Source: Verrucomicrobiales bacterium
GTDB taxonomy: Bacteria > Verrucomicrobiota > Verrucomicrobiia > Limisphaerales > JAYPXF01
DNA: 38,938 bases
Assembly (NCBI GenBank): GCA_002715965.1
Contig: PBAL01000007.1
Span: 106,868 to 145,805 of the forward strand
Reading direction: 5' to 3'
Part shown: in pieces, positions 25,164 to 32,212 of the stretch
Layout: each line of letters starts with the position of its first letter
Numbering within the stretch: position 1 is the stretch's first letter
The notes under the pieces: generated by a model
What the model was told of the DNA's origin: nothing
Databases searched by the model: none
The model's input: only the letters and a program-made list of their open reading frames with translations
Translations under genes and position numbers: made by a program

Positions 25164-26209
25164 GATGAATTATGAGGTCCAGCTTTGGTCACCAAGAATC
25201 TTCGAACGACCAGCAGCAGCAGTCCGCTCCCGGCAAGCACCAGCGACTTGTACGACAAATCAATATCCAGGCTGTGGTAGTACTGAAAGATGAACGCGAC
25301 CAGAAACGCGTGCGCCAAAGCGGTCACCCAACCAATGGAGCAGGCGCGACCGAGCGCGAGCAATCCGATCGCCACCAGTACCCCCGGCGTCGTGAACACG
25401 CCCAGCGCGATCAATCCCAGGAGGACAACTTGATTCGATCGTCGACGGAACCACCCCTGCTCGCGCACCACATGTCGGAGCAGCAATGCCAAGCCGATAA
25501 CAATGATCGCGTTTGATGGCAGCAACAAGTGTTCGATCTCGAGCGTTCGATAGCTCCAGGACTGACGCCAGGCCAGAACCACCATCGAGTAGGGCAGCAT
25601 GATCACTGCGGCCGTCGCCAGGGGCCGTAATTCCGTTCGATCCGTTCCTCGAAAAAACAACCAACCGATCAATGCCACGTGCACGGCGACGTAGACGTGG
25701 AACATCCAGAACTTCGAACTCGATTCCAGAATCCACACTTGCGCGAACAGCGAGAGCATCGCTGCTGCAAGAAATCGATACGTGGAATTCGTATGGAACA
25801 CATATACGACCGAGCCAATCACCCCATGCGCCAGGATGCCCGTACCGAGATCAGCGTCAGTCAATTCCGTGAACCCCACCACCGCGAGACAATTCCCGGC
25901 GATGGCCAGAGCCAGCGCGAGTTGAGTGACGAACGTGGACCGCAATCCGCGTTCCAGCCCGACCGATGCGCCCAGCAAAATCACACCGAGCGTTAGCATG
26001 GAAGCATCCGATCTGAGCAAACCGGATACACCCAGAAACCCGAGGAAGAAAATGGCACTGAGCCACGCACCGATTCCCTGGAGCGCGCGTTGAATACTGC
26101 TCGCCTCGGATTTGCCCGCGAGATGGTTCTCAATTCGCTTCGAATTCTCCTCGCTGATGTGCTGTTTCACATCCGGGAGATTCAGCAACTCTTCGAGAGT
26201 TTTGATCAC
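25160..26209 (-). CDS. DUF4401 multi-pass membrane protein
   Basis: 349 residues from GTG 26209, whose GTGA overlaps the DUF2157 gene's TGA. A short cytoplasmic N-terminus (IKTLEELLNLPDVKQHI) precedes about ten membrane helices (GIGAWLSAIFFLGFLGVSGLL, LTLGVILLGASVGLERGL and so on) and a final ALAHAFLVAFIFQYYHSLDIDLSYKSLVLAGSGLLLLVVR. It fits the DUF4401 family, an uncharacterised partner of DUF2157 and GDYXXLXY proteins. The open frame extends further upstream but would be inside the previous gene. Confidence 0.85.
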   Translation of the reverse strand: MIKTLEELLNLPDVKQHISEENSKRIENHLAGKSEASSIQRALQGIGAWLSAIFFLGFLGVSGLLRSDASMLTLGVILLGASVGLERGLRSTFVTQLALALAIAGNCLAVVGFTELTDADLGTGILAHGVIGSVVYVFHTNSTYRFLAAAMLSLFAQVWILESSSKFWMFHVYVAVHVALIGWLFFRGTDRTELRPLATAAVIMLPYSMVVLAWRQSWSYRTLEIEHLLLPSNAIIVIGLALLLRHVVREQGWFRRRSNQVVLLGLIALGVFTTPGVLVAIGLLALGRACSIGWVTALAHAFLVAFIFQYYHSLDIDLSYKSLVLAGSGLLLLVVRRFLVTKAGPHNSS

Positions 26210-27282
26210 GGGTTCACCTCCGAATCCCGGGCCTTCATCAAGCGGCTCACGCGCCCGATCCACATTCCTGATCCGCTCATGACTGCCAGCGATGCAATTG
26301 AGATGGCAAGCAGCCAACCAGAATCCCAATTCAACGGTTCAAGAAGAACATCGCCGATGAAGATGAGAAGAATCACTGCCGTGTTGAAGATGACCAGGCC
26401 GATCACGTTGATGTCCGGCAGCTTGTCGCGATACCACCAGTAGAGTCCGCCGGCCAGGCCGAACCACGCCATGCCAATCACTCCACGAAGGAGCGTGATG
26501 TCATCCGCTTCCACCACGCAGTGCGCCAGAGGGAACGTCATTGGGATCAACACACCCGACACCAGCATCGGTCGCAACCAAGCGCTTCCCAGCCAGCTTT
26601 GTCCCCGCGCCGGACACCATTCGCGCGCGGCAAGAGCCAGACCGTTCAATGCGCCCAGCTGAAGACAGGACCATTCGTAAGCCACCTCCGCCGGGACGCC
26701 CGCCTGTTCCCACCTCAGGAAAAGACCGATGTTCAGAAGAACCAGCCAAAGGAACCAATGTCCGGCGAGTTGACTGGTGACCACGAAACCAAAGATCAAA
26801 GCCGACCAACCCAGAAACAACTCATACGGATCAGCGCCTGTCTGGTAGATCTGCCCGAACACCGCCAACAACACGCCGGTCATGATGGATGCCCCCACCA
26901 TCAGCACTTGGCCGGTGAAGGTTTCAAAACCCTTTCGCCACGCGCATGCAACACAAGCCGCCAGTGCAAATTCGACCACGCCAAACTTCGCGAACTTGCT
27001 CATGCCCTGCCAATTGAATGCGAAGTGAAATACCACCCCCGCCAACAACAGCACCGACCCATAAACCAGCAACAGTCCCCGCCCCCAATCCGCCCGGGAT
27101 CCCTGGTCCACTGCAGGAAGTGATTCCCTCGCCGCGTCAAAGGCCTCGTCGGACAACAATCCTTCCCGATGCAATTCTTCGAGGGCATGAACAGTGGGTC
27201 GCATGGTCAGGTCACGATTGGCGAACTCGGCCAGATTGCCCGCATCCCGTGCACTCCGCCAATCGATTGTTGCACGGTCCAC
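26206..27282 (-). CDS. DUF2157 multi-pass membrane protein
   Basis: 358 residues from GTG 27282 (an ATG at 27204 is an alternative that starts at MRPTVHALEELHREG). The N-terminal helical segment LEELHREGLLSDEAFDAARESL is followed by membrane helices (GLLLVYGSVLLLAGVVFHFAFNW, VVEFALAACVACAWR, MVGASIMTGVLLAVFGQIYQTGADPYELFLGWSAL). The Q-I-Y-Q-T-G-A-D-P-Y motif is diagnostic for DUF2157. Function unknown. It is first of the DUF2157-DUF4401-GDYXXLXY trio, linked by 4-bp overlaps, and divergent from the DAHP synthase leader, with only 60 bp between. Confidence 0.88.
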   Translation of the reverse strand: MDRATIDWRSARDAGNLAEFANRDLTMRPTVHALEELHREGLLSDEAFDAARESLPAVDQGSRADWGRGLLLVYGSVLLLAGVVFHFAFNWQGMSKFAKFGVVEFALAACVACAWRKGFETFTGQVLMVGASIMTGVLLAVFGQIYQTGADPYELFLGWSALIFGFVVTSQLAGHWFLWLVLLNIGLFLRWEQAGVPAEVAYEWSCLQLGALNGLALAAREWCPARGQSWLGSAWLRPMLVSGVLIPMTFPLAHCVVEADDITLLRGVIGMAWFGLAGGLYWWYRDKLPDINVIGLVIFNTAVILLIFIGDVLLEPLNWDSGWLLAISIASLAVMSGSGMWIGRVSRLMKARDSEVNP

Positions 27283-27304
27283 ATCGACAAAACCGATGCG
27301 CCTA

Positions 27305-27333
27305 TTGACTCACCGCTTCGAACGGTCTAGGTT
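27305..27333 (+). promoter_or_regulatory. Putative promoter of the DAHP synthase attenuator
   Basis: TTGACT (27305-27310), exactly 17 nt, TAGGTT (27328-27333). The hexamer ends 9 nt before the leader ATG at 27343, as at 21110 and 22544. The -35 is five of six against consensus and the -10 about three of six. If correct, the leader mRNA has almost no 5' leader. Confidence 0.45.
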
Positions 27334-27342
27334 GACCTCGCA

Positions 27343-27405
27343 ATGACTCGCAGCAATCAACGATTTTTTGAAGGTTGGTGGTTTGGCTACTTTAGCCGGC
27401 ACTGA
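27343..27405 (+). CDS. Aromatic leader peptide (20 aa) for attenuation
   Basis: ATG 27343 to TGA 27403-27405. The peptide is MTRSNQRFF, EGWWFGYF, SRH: seven of its 20 residues are aromatic (three Phe-adjacent clusters FF, WWF, YF), far above chance, and all three aromatic amino acids are represented. It precedes the DAHP synthase gene by 108 nt with a terminator between. No Shine-Dalgarno at standard spacing is clear; the nearby promoter would make the message nearly leaderless. The role is as a sensor: ribosomes slow at Phe, Trp or Tyr codons when charged tRNAs are scarce. It is too short for normal gene calling. Identification rests on composition plus the hairpin architecture. Confidence 0.85.
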   Translation: MTRSNQRFFEGWWFGYFSRH

Positions 27406-27454
27406 CCTGCGTTGGGCTTCGTTTCTCAGAAAAGATTCACCCATTAACCGCAGG
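27406..27454 (+). promoter_or_regulatory. Antiterminator pairing (regions 2 and 3)
   Basis: Directly after the leader stop, CCTGCGTT (27406-27413) can pair with AACCGCAGG (27446-27454): six contiguous pairs (CCTGCG with CGCAGG), a bulged C27448, then two A-T pairs. This uses the 5' arm of the terminator and is mutually exclusive with it. Region 2 can also pair with CGCAG at 27349-27353 inside the leader ORF (CTGCG at 27407-27411), a plausible 1:2 hairpin. Confidence 0.75.
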
Positions 27455-27480
27455 TTCGTTTCGCCTGCGGTTTTGTTGTA
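27446..27480 (+). terminator. Intrinsic terminator of the aromatic attenuator
   Basis: AACCGCAGG (27446-27454), 9-nt loop, CCTGCGGTT (27464-27472): a perfect 9-bp stem, then T-rich TTGTTGTA. The orientation is plus, ending about 34 nt before the aroF ATG, and the T-rich side is on the plus strand only. It would stop transcription when the leader is translated through. Confidence 0.85.
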
Positions 27481-27513
27481 TTCAGGGCCGGCGCGCGAAT
27501 CTGCCATCCAGAC

Positions 27514-28530
27514 ATGATCATCGTACTACGACCAAACATCACGAAGAAGGCGGAGAAGGAGATCCTCTCCGAGATACGCAAACTTGGATACAAACCGCAC
27601 GTCATGCGCGGCGTTTCGCGCACTGTCATCGGCGCCATTGGCGACGAACAAACCCACCACACCCTGGAGACCCTTACCGCCTTTGAGCAGGTCGAGAGCG
27701 TCACTCCAATCCAGAAACGCTACAAGCTCGTCAGCCGCGAAGCGCACGCCGAAGACTCCACCATCACCCTGCCCAACGGCGCCGTGATCGGCGGCAAGGA
27801 ACTCGTCGTCATGGCCGGACCCTGTTCGGTCGAAGACGAGAAACAATTGATGACAACTGCCGAAGCCGTCGCTGAAGCCGGTGCCAAGGTGCTGCGAGGT
27901 GGAGCATTCAAGCCACGCACTTCGCCCTACGAATTTCAGGGGCTTGGCGAAAAGGGACTCAAGCTTCTGGCCAAGGCACGCAAGGCAACCGGCCTTCCGA
28001 TCATCACCGAACTACTTTCTGAGAACCACGCCGACATGGTCGCCGAGTACGCGGACGTTCTCCAGATCGGTACGCGCAACGCCCAGAACTTCCAGCTCCT
28101 CATTGCCGCGGCCAAGACCGGCAAACCGGTTCTGCTCAAACGCGGCATGGCGCAGCGAATTGAGGAATGGTTGTTGGCCGGCGAATACGTCTTGTCCAAC
28201 AACAACCCCGGCTTGATGTTCTGCGAACGCGGCATCCGCACTTTCGAGACCTTCACCCGCAACACCCTCGATCTCTCCGCGATCCCGATCCTCAAACGCG
28301 CCTCCCATTGCCCGGTCGTCATCGATCCCAGCCAGGGCAGTGGACGCGCCGATCTCGTCGCAGCCATGTGCAAGGGCGCCGTGGCCATGGGTGCGGACTC
28401 ACTCCTCATCGAAGTCCATCCCAATCCGGCTGAAGCGTGGAGTGACGGAGCCCAACAGCTCAGCCTGGACGGCTTCAAAGACCTGATGCTGGAACTCGAA
28501 CCTTTCAAGGCGGCCGCCGGTCGGGAGTAG
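27514..28530 (+). CDS. aroF: 3-deoxy-D-arabino-heptulosonate 7-phosphate (DAHP) synthase, type I-beta
   Basis: 338 residues. Residues ~1-70 are a ferredoxin/ACT-like regulatory domain (MIIVLRPNITKKAEKEILSE…TVIGAIGDE), as in the Thermotoga maritima enzyme, where it mediates Tyr/Phe feedback inhibition. The barrel (~85-338) has VVMAGPCSVEDEKQL, GGAFKPRTSPYEFQGLGEKGL, DVLQIGTRNAQNFQLL, PVLLKRGM and HCPVVIDPSQGSG with metal and phosphoenolpyruvate ligands. It catalyses the first step of the shikimate pathway (PEP + erythrose 4-phosphate). The leader ORF, antiterminator and terminator at 27343-27480 lie in its 5' region, so it should be under transcriptional attenuation as well as allosteric control. 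The next gene's body is 89 bp downstream. Confidence 0.96.
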   Translation: MIIVLRPNITKKAEKEILSEIRKLGYKPHVMRGVSRTVIGAIGDEQTHHTLETLTAFEQVESVTPIQKRYKLVSREAHAEDSTITLPNGAVIGGKELVVMAGPCSVEDEKQLMTTAEAVAEAGAKVLRGGAFKPRTSPYEFQGLGEKGLKLLAKARKATGLPIITELLSENHADMVAEYADVLQIGTRNAQNFQLLIAAAKTGKPVLLKRGMAQRIEEWLLAGEYVLSNNNPGLMFCERGIRTFETFTRNTLDLSAIPILKRASHCPVVIDPSQGSGRADLVAAMCKGAVAMGADSLLIEVHPNPAEAWSDGAQQLSLDGFKDLMLELEPFKAAAGRE

Positions 28531-28619
28531 TGGGCCGGGACCCGGTTGAGTGGTGCCTACCTCGCGTTGAATTCTCATGGCGCTTCGCGCATCAATCGGT
28601 TACCCACATCACTCATCAC

Positions 28620-30110
28620 ATGAAACCGATTCAGCGCTTCACCGCCGTGGTCCTGTTTGCGTGGCTCTCCGTCGCAAACGCCAAAGATCCCGGCAAATAC
28701 AACGTCCTTTTCATCATCTCTGACGACCTGACATCGACCGCACTTTCCTGTTACGGCAACAAGGTCTGCAAGACCCCCAACATCGACAAGATCGCAGCCA
28801 AGGGAGTGCGCTTCACCCGCGCCTATTGCCAGGGCACCTATTGCGGACCGTCGCGTGCGTCGTTCATGACCGGCTATTATCCGCACGCGATCAAGATGCT
28901 CGGCTACAAGACTCCCCGGCCATTCATCGGCGATCGCGCCACCTGGTCGCAGCACTTCATGAACGCAGGCTACCACAGCATGCGCGTCAGCAAGATCTAT
29001 CACATGGGCGTGCCGGGTGGGATCGAAGACGGCGGTGACGGCGCGGACGATCCGGCTTCGTGGAACGAGAAATACAACAGCCAAGGCCCCGAATGGAGAG
29101 CCCCCGGCGATGGCGAAACGCTGGAAAACAATCCGGATGGAAAGAAGCCCGCCGTGGGAGGCAATACGTTTGTCGTCGTCGAAGCCGATGGCGCCGACCT
29201 GGTGCACTCCGATGGGAAGACCGCGAAGAAGGCCGCCGAATTGATACGCAAGCACAAGGACAAGCGCTTCTGGCTGGGAGTCGGGTTTGTCCGGCCGCAC
29301 GTGCCATTTGTCGCACCGCGCCGCGATTACCCCGATTTCAAACCATACAACAAGATGGTCCTCCCACCGAAAATTCCCGGCGACTGGGACGACCTCACAC
29401 CGGCCGGGATCAACTACAAGACCAGCAAGAACATGAAAATGGACATCCGCCGGCAGAAGAAGGCCGTCGGTGGGTATTACGCCTCGGTTGCGTTCATGGA
29501 CCGCATGGTCGGACAGGTGATGGACGCGCTGCACGAAGCAGGAATTGCCGACGAAACCATCGTCATCTTCACCAGCGACCATGGTTATCACCTTGGCGAG
29601 CACGACTTCTGGGCCAAGGTCAGTCTCCTTGACGAATCCTCGCAAGTGCCGCTCATCATCAGCGTGCCTGGCAAGAAGCCCGCTGTCTGCAGTTCCCTCG
29701 TCGAACTGCTGGATCTCTACCCGACCATCGCCGGCCTGTGTGGATTGGAGATCCCGAAACGCCTTCAGGGCAAGGACATCTCCCCGATGTTGGACAACCC
29801 CAGGCATACCGTTCGCGACGCAGCGTTTTCCACCAGCGCAGGCCGGCGCGGCTTGCTCCTGCGCACGGACGACTGGGCTTACATCCAATACGGCGAAGAT
29901 GCATCCCGCGGCATCGAACTGTACGACATTCGCAAAGATCCCAAGCAATACACCAACCTCGCCCTCAATCCCGACTACGAGCAGACGGTCAACGATTTCA
30001 TGAAACGCATGAGTGCCAAGATGGCCAGCCAGCGAAATAACGACCTCGGCCTCGATTATTCTGCTCCCGCGCCCAAGAAGAAAAAGACAACCTCACGAAA
30101 GAAGAAATGA
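28620..30110 (+). CDS. Secreted sulfatase (iduronate-2-sulfatase-like)
   Basis: 496 residues from ATG 28620; the frame is open upstream to 28530 but without family sequence. The Sec signal peptide (~1-21, FAWLSVANA) precedes a type I sulfatase: NVLFIISDDLTS (metal Asp pair), formylglycine motif C75-G-P-S-R with TGYYPHAIKML, then FWLGVGFVRPHVPFVAPRRDYPDF and SDHGYHLGEHDFWAKVSLLDESSQVP and SLVELLDLYPTIAGLCGL. The tail is strongly basic (KKKKTTSRKKK), perhaps for glycan or surface binding. It probably removes sulfate from polysaccharides outside the cytoplasm and needs a formylglycine-generating enzyme not seen here. It overlaps the next gene by 4 bp (ATGA), indicating co-translation. Confidence 0.95.
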   Translation: MKPIQRFTAVVLFAWLSVANAKDPGKYNVLFIISDDLTSTALSCYGNKVCKTPNIDKIAAKGVRFTRAYCQGTYCGPSRASFMTGYYPHAIKMLGYKTPRPFIGDRATWSQHFMNAGYHSMRVSKIYHMGVPGGIEDGGDGADDPASWNEKYNSQGPEWRAPGDGETLENNPDGKKPAVGGNTFVVVEADGADLVHSDGKTAKKAAELIRKHKDKRFWLGVGFVRPHVPFVAPRRDYPDFKPYNKMVLPPKIPGDWDDLTPAGINYKTSKNMKMDIRRQKKAVGGYYASVAFMDRMVGQVMDALHEAGIADETIVIFTSDHGYHLGEHDFWAKVSLLDESSQVPLIISVPGKKPAVCSSLVELLDLYPTIAGLCGLEIPKRLQGKDISPMLDNPRHTVRDAAFSTSAGRRGLLLRTDDWAYIQYGEDASRGIELYDIRKDPKQYTNLALNPDYEQTVNDFMKRMSAKMASQRNNDLGLDYSAPAPKKKKTTSRKKK

Positions 30111-30901
30111 AGCTCAGAACATTCCTACTTTTACTCGCCTGCCTCGGGTTGACCGCCAACGCAACGGACAAAGCCGCAACGATCCGCGTGCTTTGCTACA
30201 ACATCCATTACGGACAGGGCATGGATCGCAAGTATGACGTTGAACGAATCGCCAGGGTCATCGCGAAGTTCAAGCCGGACGTGGTCGCCCTGCAGGAGAT
30301 TGACGTTGGCGTCGAACGCTCGGGACGCGTTCACCAAATTCGCGAATTGGGACGGCTGACAGGCATGGCGTCGCGCTACGGCCCAACCCAACACTATCAG
30401 GGCGGTCTCTATGGAAACGGCATCCTGACGAAGCTGCCAATCCTGGACGTGGCGATCCACCCGCTGCCTTACACCGAGGCCACCAAGGAACGCACAACTT
30501 ATCCACGCGGTGCAATCGCAGCAAAGTTGAAGGCTGCGAACGGAACCACCTTTCGATTCATCAGCACCCATTTCCAACACAACGTGCCAGAGGATCGCCA
30601 CGAGGAAGCCAAGGCAATCAACAAACTCTTTGCAGGTGAGAAGGAAGCCACGCCGACCATTCTCGCCGGTGACATGAACGCGGCGCCCGGAAGCGACCCC
30701 ATCAATGAACTCCTCAAACGATGGACGCATTCATCAAACGAACCGGACGAGCCCACCGCACCTTCGACCAAACCGCGAGCGCGAATTGATTACATCTTCC
30801 ATCGTCCCGCCGATCGATTTCGGCTGATTGAATCCAAGGTGATCAATGAACCGATGGCATCGGACCATCAACCGGTATTGGCCGTGTTGGAACTGCGTTG
30901 A
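30107..30901 (+). CDS. Secreted endonuclease/exonuclease/phosphatase-family hydrolase
   Basis: 264 residues. The signal peptide is MKLRTFLLLLACLGLTANA. The EEP fold runs ~28-262 with IRVLCYNIHYGQG, VALQEIDVG (metal Glu), GNGILTKLPI, FISTHFQHN, LAGDMNAAPGS (catalytic D, N), RIDYIFHRP and ASDHQPVLAVLEL (catalytic His). Such proteins cleave phosphodiesters; secreted members act on nucleic acids, sphingomyelin or inositol phosphates. The substrate is unknown. The ATGA overlap with the sulfatase suggests one operon and possibly a shared extracellular substrate or phosphate and sulfate scavenging. Confidence 0.9.
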   Translation: MKLRTFLLLLACLGLTANATDKAATIRVLCYNIHYGQGMDRKYDVERIARVIAKFKPDVVALQEIDVGVERSGRVHQIRELGRLTGMASRYGPTQHYQGGLYGNGILTKLPILDVAIHPLPYTEATKERTTYPRGAIAAKLKAANGTTFRFISTHFQHNVPEDRHEEAKAINKLFAGEKEATPTILAGDMNAAPGSDPINELLKRWTHSSNEPDEPTAPSTKPRARIDYIFHRPADRFRLIESKVINEPMASDHQPVLAVLELR

Positions 30902-30933
30902 TCGCCAGATCTGCTCCGAACAGAACGACCGAA

Positions 30934-32208
30934 TTAAGCCAGCCCGGTCATCTCGCCGGTGCTCGTGGCGAAGGATTCGTGCTGCAAACCCAGTTGGTGC
31001 AATGCGTTCAGGTAGAGGTTGGGCAGCGGGTAATTATTTGTCTGGCTGAACGCGAGATGCCGGCCGTGCTTGAATCCCCCGCCGGCAAACAACACGGGCA
31101 TGTTCCGGTTGTTGTGGCTGGAAGCGTTGCCGAGGTTTGAGGTGAGGACGACCATCGTTTCATCCAGCAGGCTGCCTTCGCCTTGTTGATGCGTCTTGAG
31201 CCTCCTCAGGAAATTCGCCCACTCGTCGATGACCGCCTGCTCGACGATCGCAAGTTGGCGGAGCTTCTCCTCGTCGCGTCCGTGATGACTGAGGCCATGG
31301 TAGCCTTCGTCGATACCGGGAAGACCGCTGACCCGCGCATTGCCGGGCATGTGCAAAGTGACGAAGCGCGTTGAGTCGGTCTGCAAGGCGAGACTGATGA
31401 TCTCCAGCATGGCGCGCTCAACGGTGATGCTGTTGTTGCGGTCGGTGCGGAGATCGGCCTTGGCGAGCGGTTTCGGTTTGTTGACCCAGGCTTCATTCGC
31501 CTGCAGGCGGGATTCGAGCTCGCGCACGCTGGTAAACCAATTGTCGAGCTTCTCGCGATCGCCCCGGCCGAGTTCGCGTTGGAGCGCCTTGGCCTCGGCT
31601 CCTATCACGTCCATGACGCTGCGCCCGGCACGAATGAGCTGCGACTGCCGTTCGCGTTCCTTCGGGGAGTCATCTACGAAAAGCCGGCTGAATGCGCGAC
31701 CAACATTGCTCTGCGCCGGAATCATCGCGCCATTCTCCGTGTAGGAAGGACTGGTGCTTGAGCCGGTGTTCAGGACGAGGCTCAGGAAGCGCGATTCGTG
31801 GCCGAGGTGCTTGGCCATCAATTGGTCGAGGGAAATGGTATTGCGAGTGGTCCCGCCCCGGGATTGCGGGCAGGCGGAGAAGATGCTGGATTCGGCAGAG
31901 TGCCCGCCACTGACCTTCGGATGCGAGGAACCGGACACGACGGTGAAGTGTTCGCGGATATCCTGAAGCGATTTCAAATAGCGGGACGGGCGATAGTCCG
32001 TGCCGGCATTCTCGGGAACCAGGTTCGGACCGTGAAGCCCGAGCGAAAGGCTCACGCCTACGAAGCGCCTGGCTTTCGGACCCTTGGAAGCTGCCGCAAA
32101 GGCGGGGGACATCGCGTCGAGCAGCGGAAGGCCCATGGCTACGCCCGCGCCGCGCAGGACCGTGCGTCGGGAGAGTTTCTTTCCGAGGGTAAGGGATACA
32201 CGCTTCAT
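30934..32208 (-). CDS. DUF1552 protein (Tat-exported)
   Basis: 424 residues from ATG 32208. The Tat signal is KKLSRRTVLRGAGVAMGLPLLDAM. The body is a DUF1552 domain: KARRFVGVSLSLGLHGPNLVPE, VVSGSSHPKVSGGHSAESSIFSA, SLDQLMAKHLGHESRFLSLVLN and the late LDETMVVLTSNLGNASSHNNRNMPVLFAGGGFKHGRHLAF. The family is an alkaline-phosphatase-like, sulfatase-superfamily relative found with cytochrome-c DUF1592 proteins in planctomycetes and Verrucomicrobia; its reaction is unknown. The gap to the upstream DUF1592-type gene is only 4 bp. Confidence 0.92.
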   Translation of the reverse strand: MKRVSLTLGKKLSRRTVLRGAGVAMGLPLLDAMSPAFAAASKGPKARRFVGVSLSLGLHGPNLVPENAGTDYRPSRYLKSLQDIREHFTVVSGSSHPKVSGGHSAESSIFSACPQSRGGTTRNTISLDQLMAKHLGHESRFLSLVLNTGSSTSPSYTENGAMIPAQSNVGRAFSRLFVDDSPKERERQSQLIRAGRSVMDVIGAEAKALQRELGRGDREKLDNWFTSVRELESRLQANEAWVNKPKPLAKADLRTDRNNSITVERAMLEIISLALQTDSTRFVTLHMPGNARVSGLPGIDEGYHGLSHHGRDEEKLRQLAIVEQAVIDEWANFLRRLKTHQQGEGSLLDETMVVLTSNLGNASSHNNRNMPVLFAGGGFKHGRHLAFSQTNNYPLPNLYLNALHQLGLQHESFATSTGEMTGLA

Positions 32209-32212
32209 CGGT

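Noticed and set aside
27310..27507. Minus-strand open frame across the aroF leader region
   Set aside because: The plus-strand leader ORF and the terminator with plus-strand T-rich tail explain the region; the minus-strand translation has no motif.
28530..28619. Upstream extension of the second sulfatase (from 28530)
   Set aside because: It has no signal peptide and no family homology; the ATG at 28620 begins a proper signal peptide.
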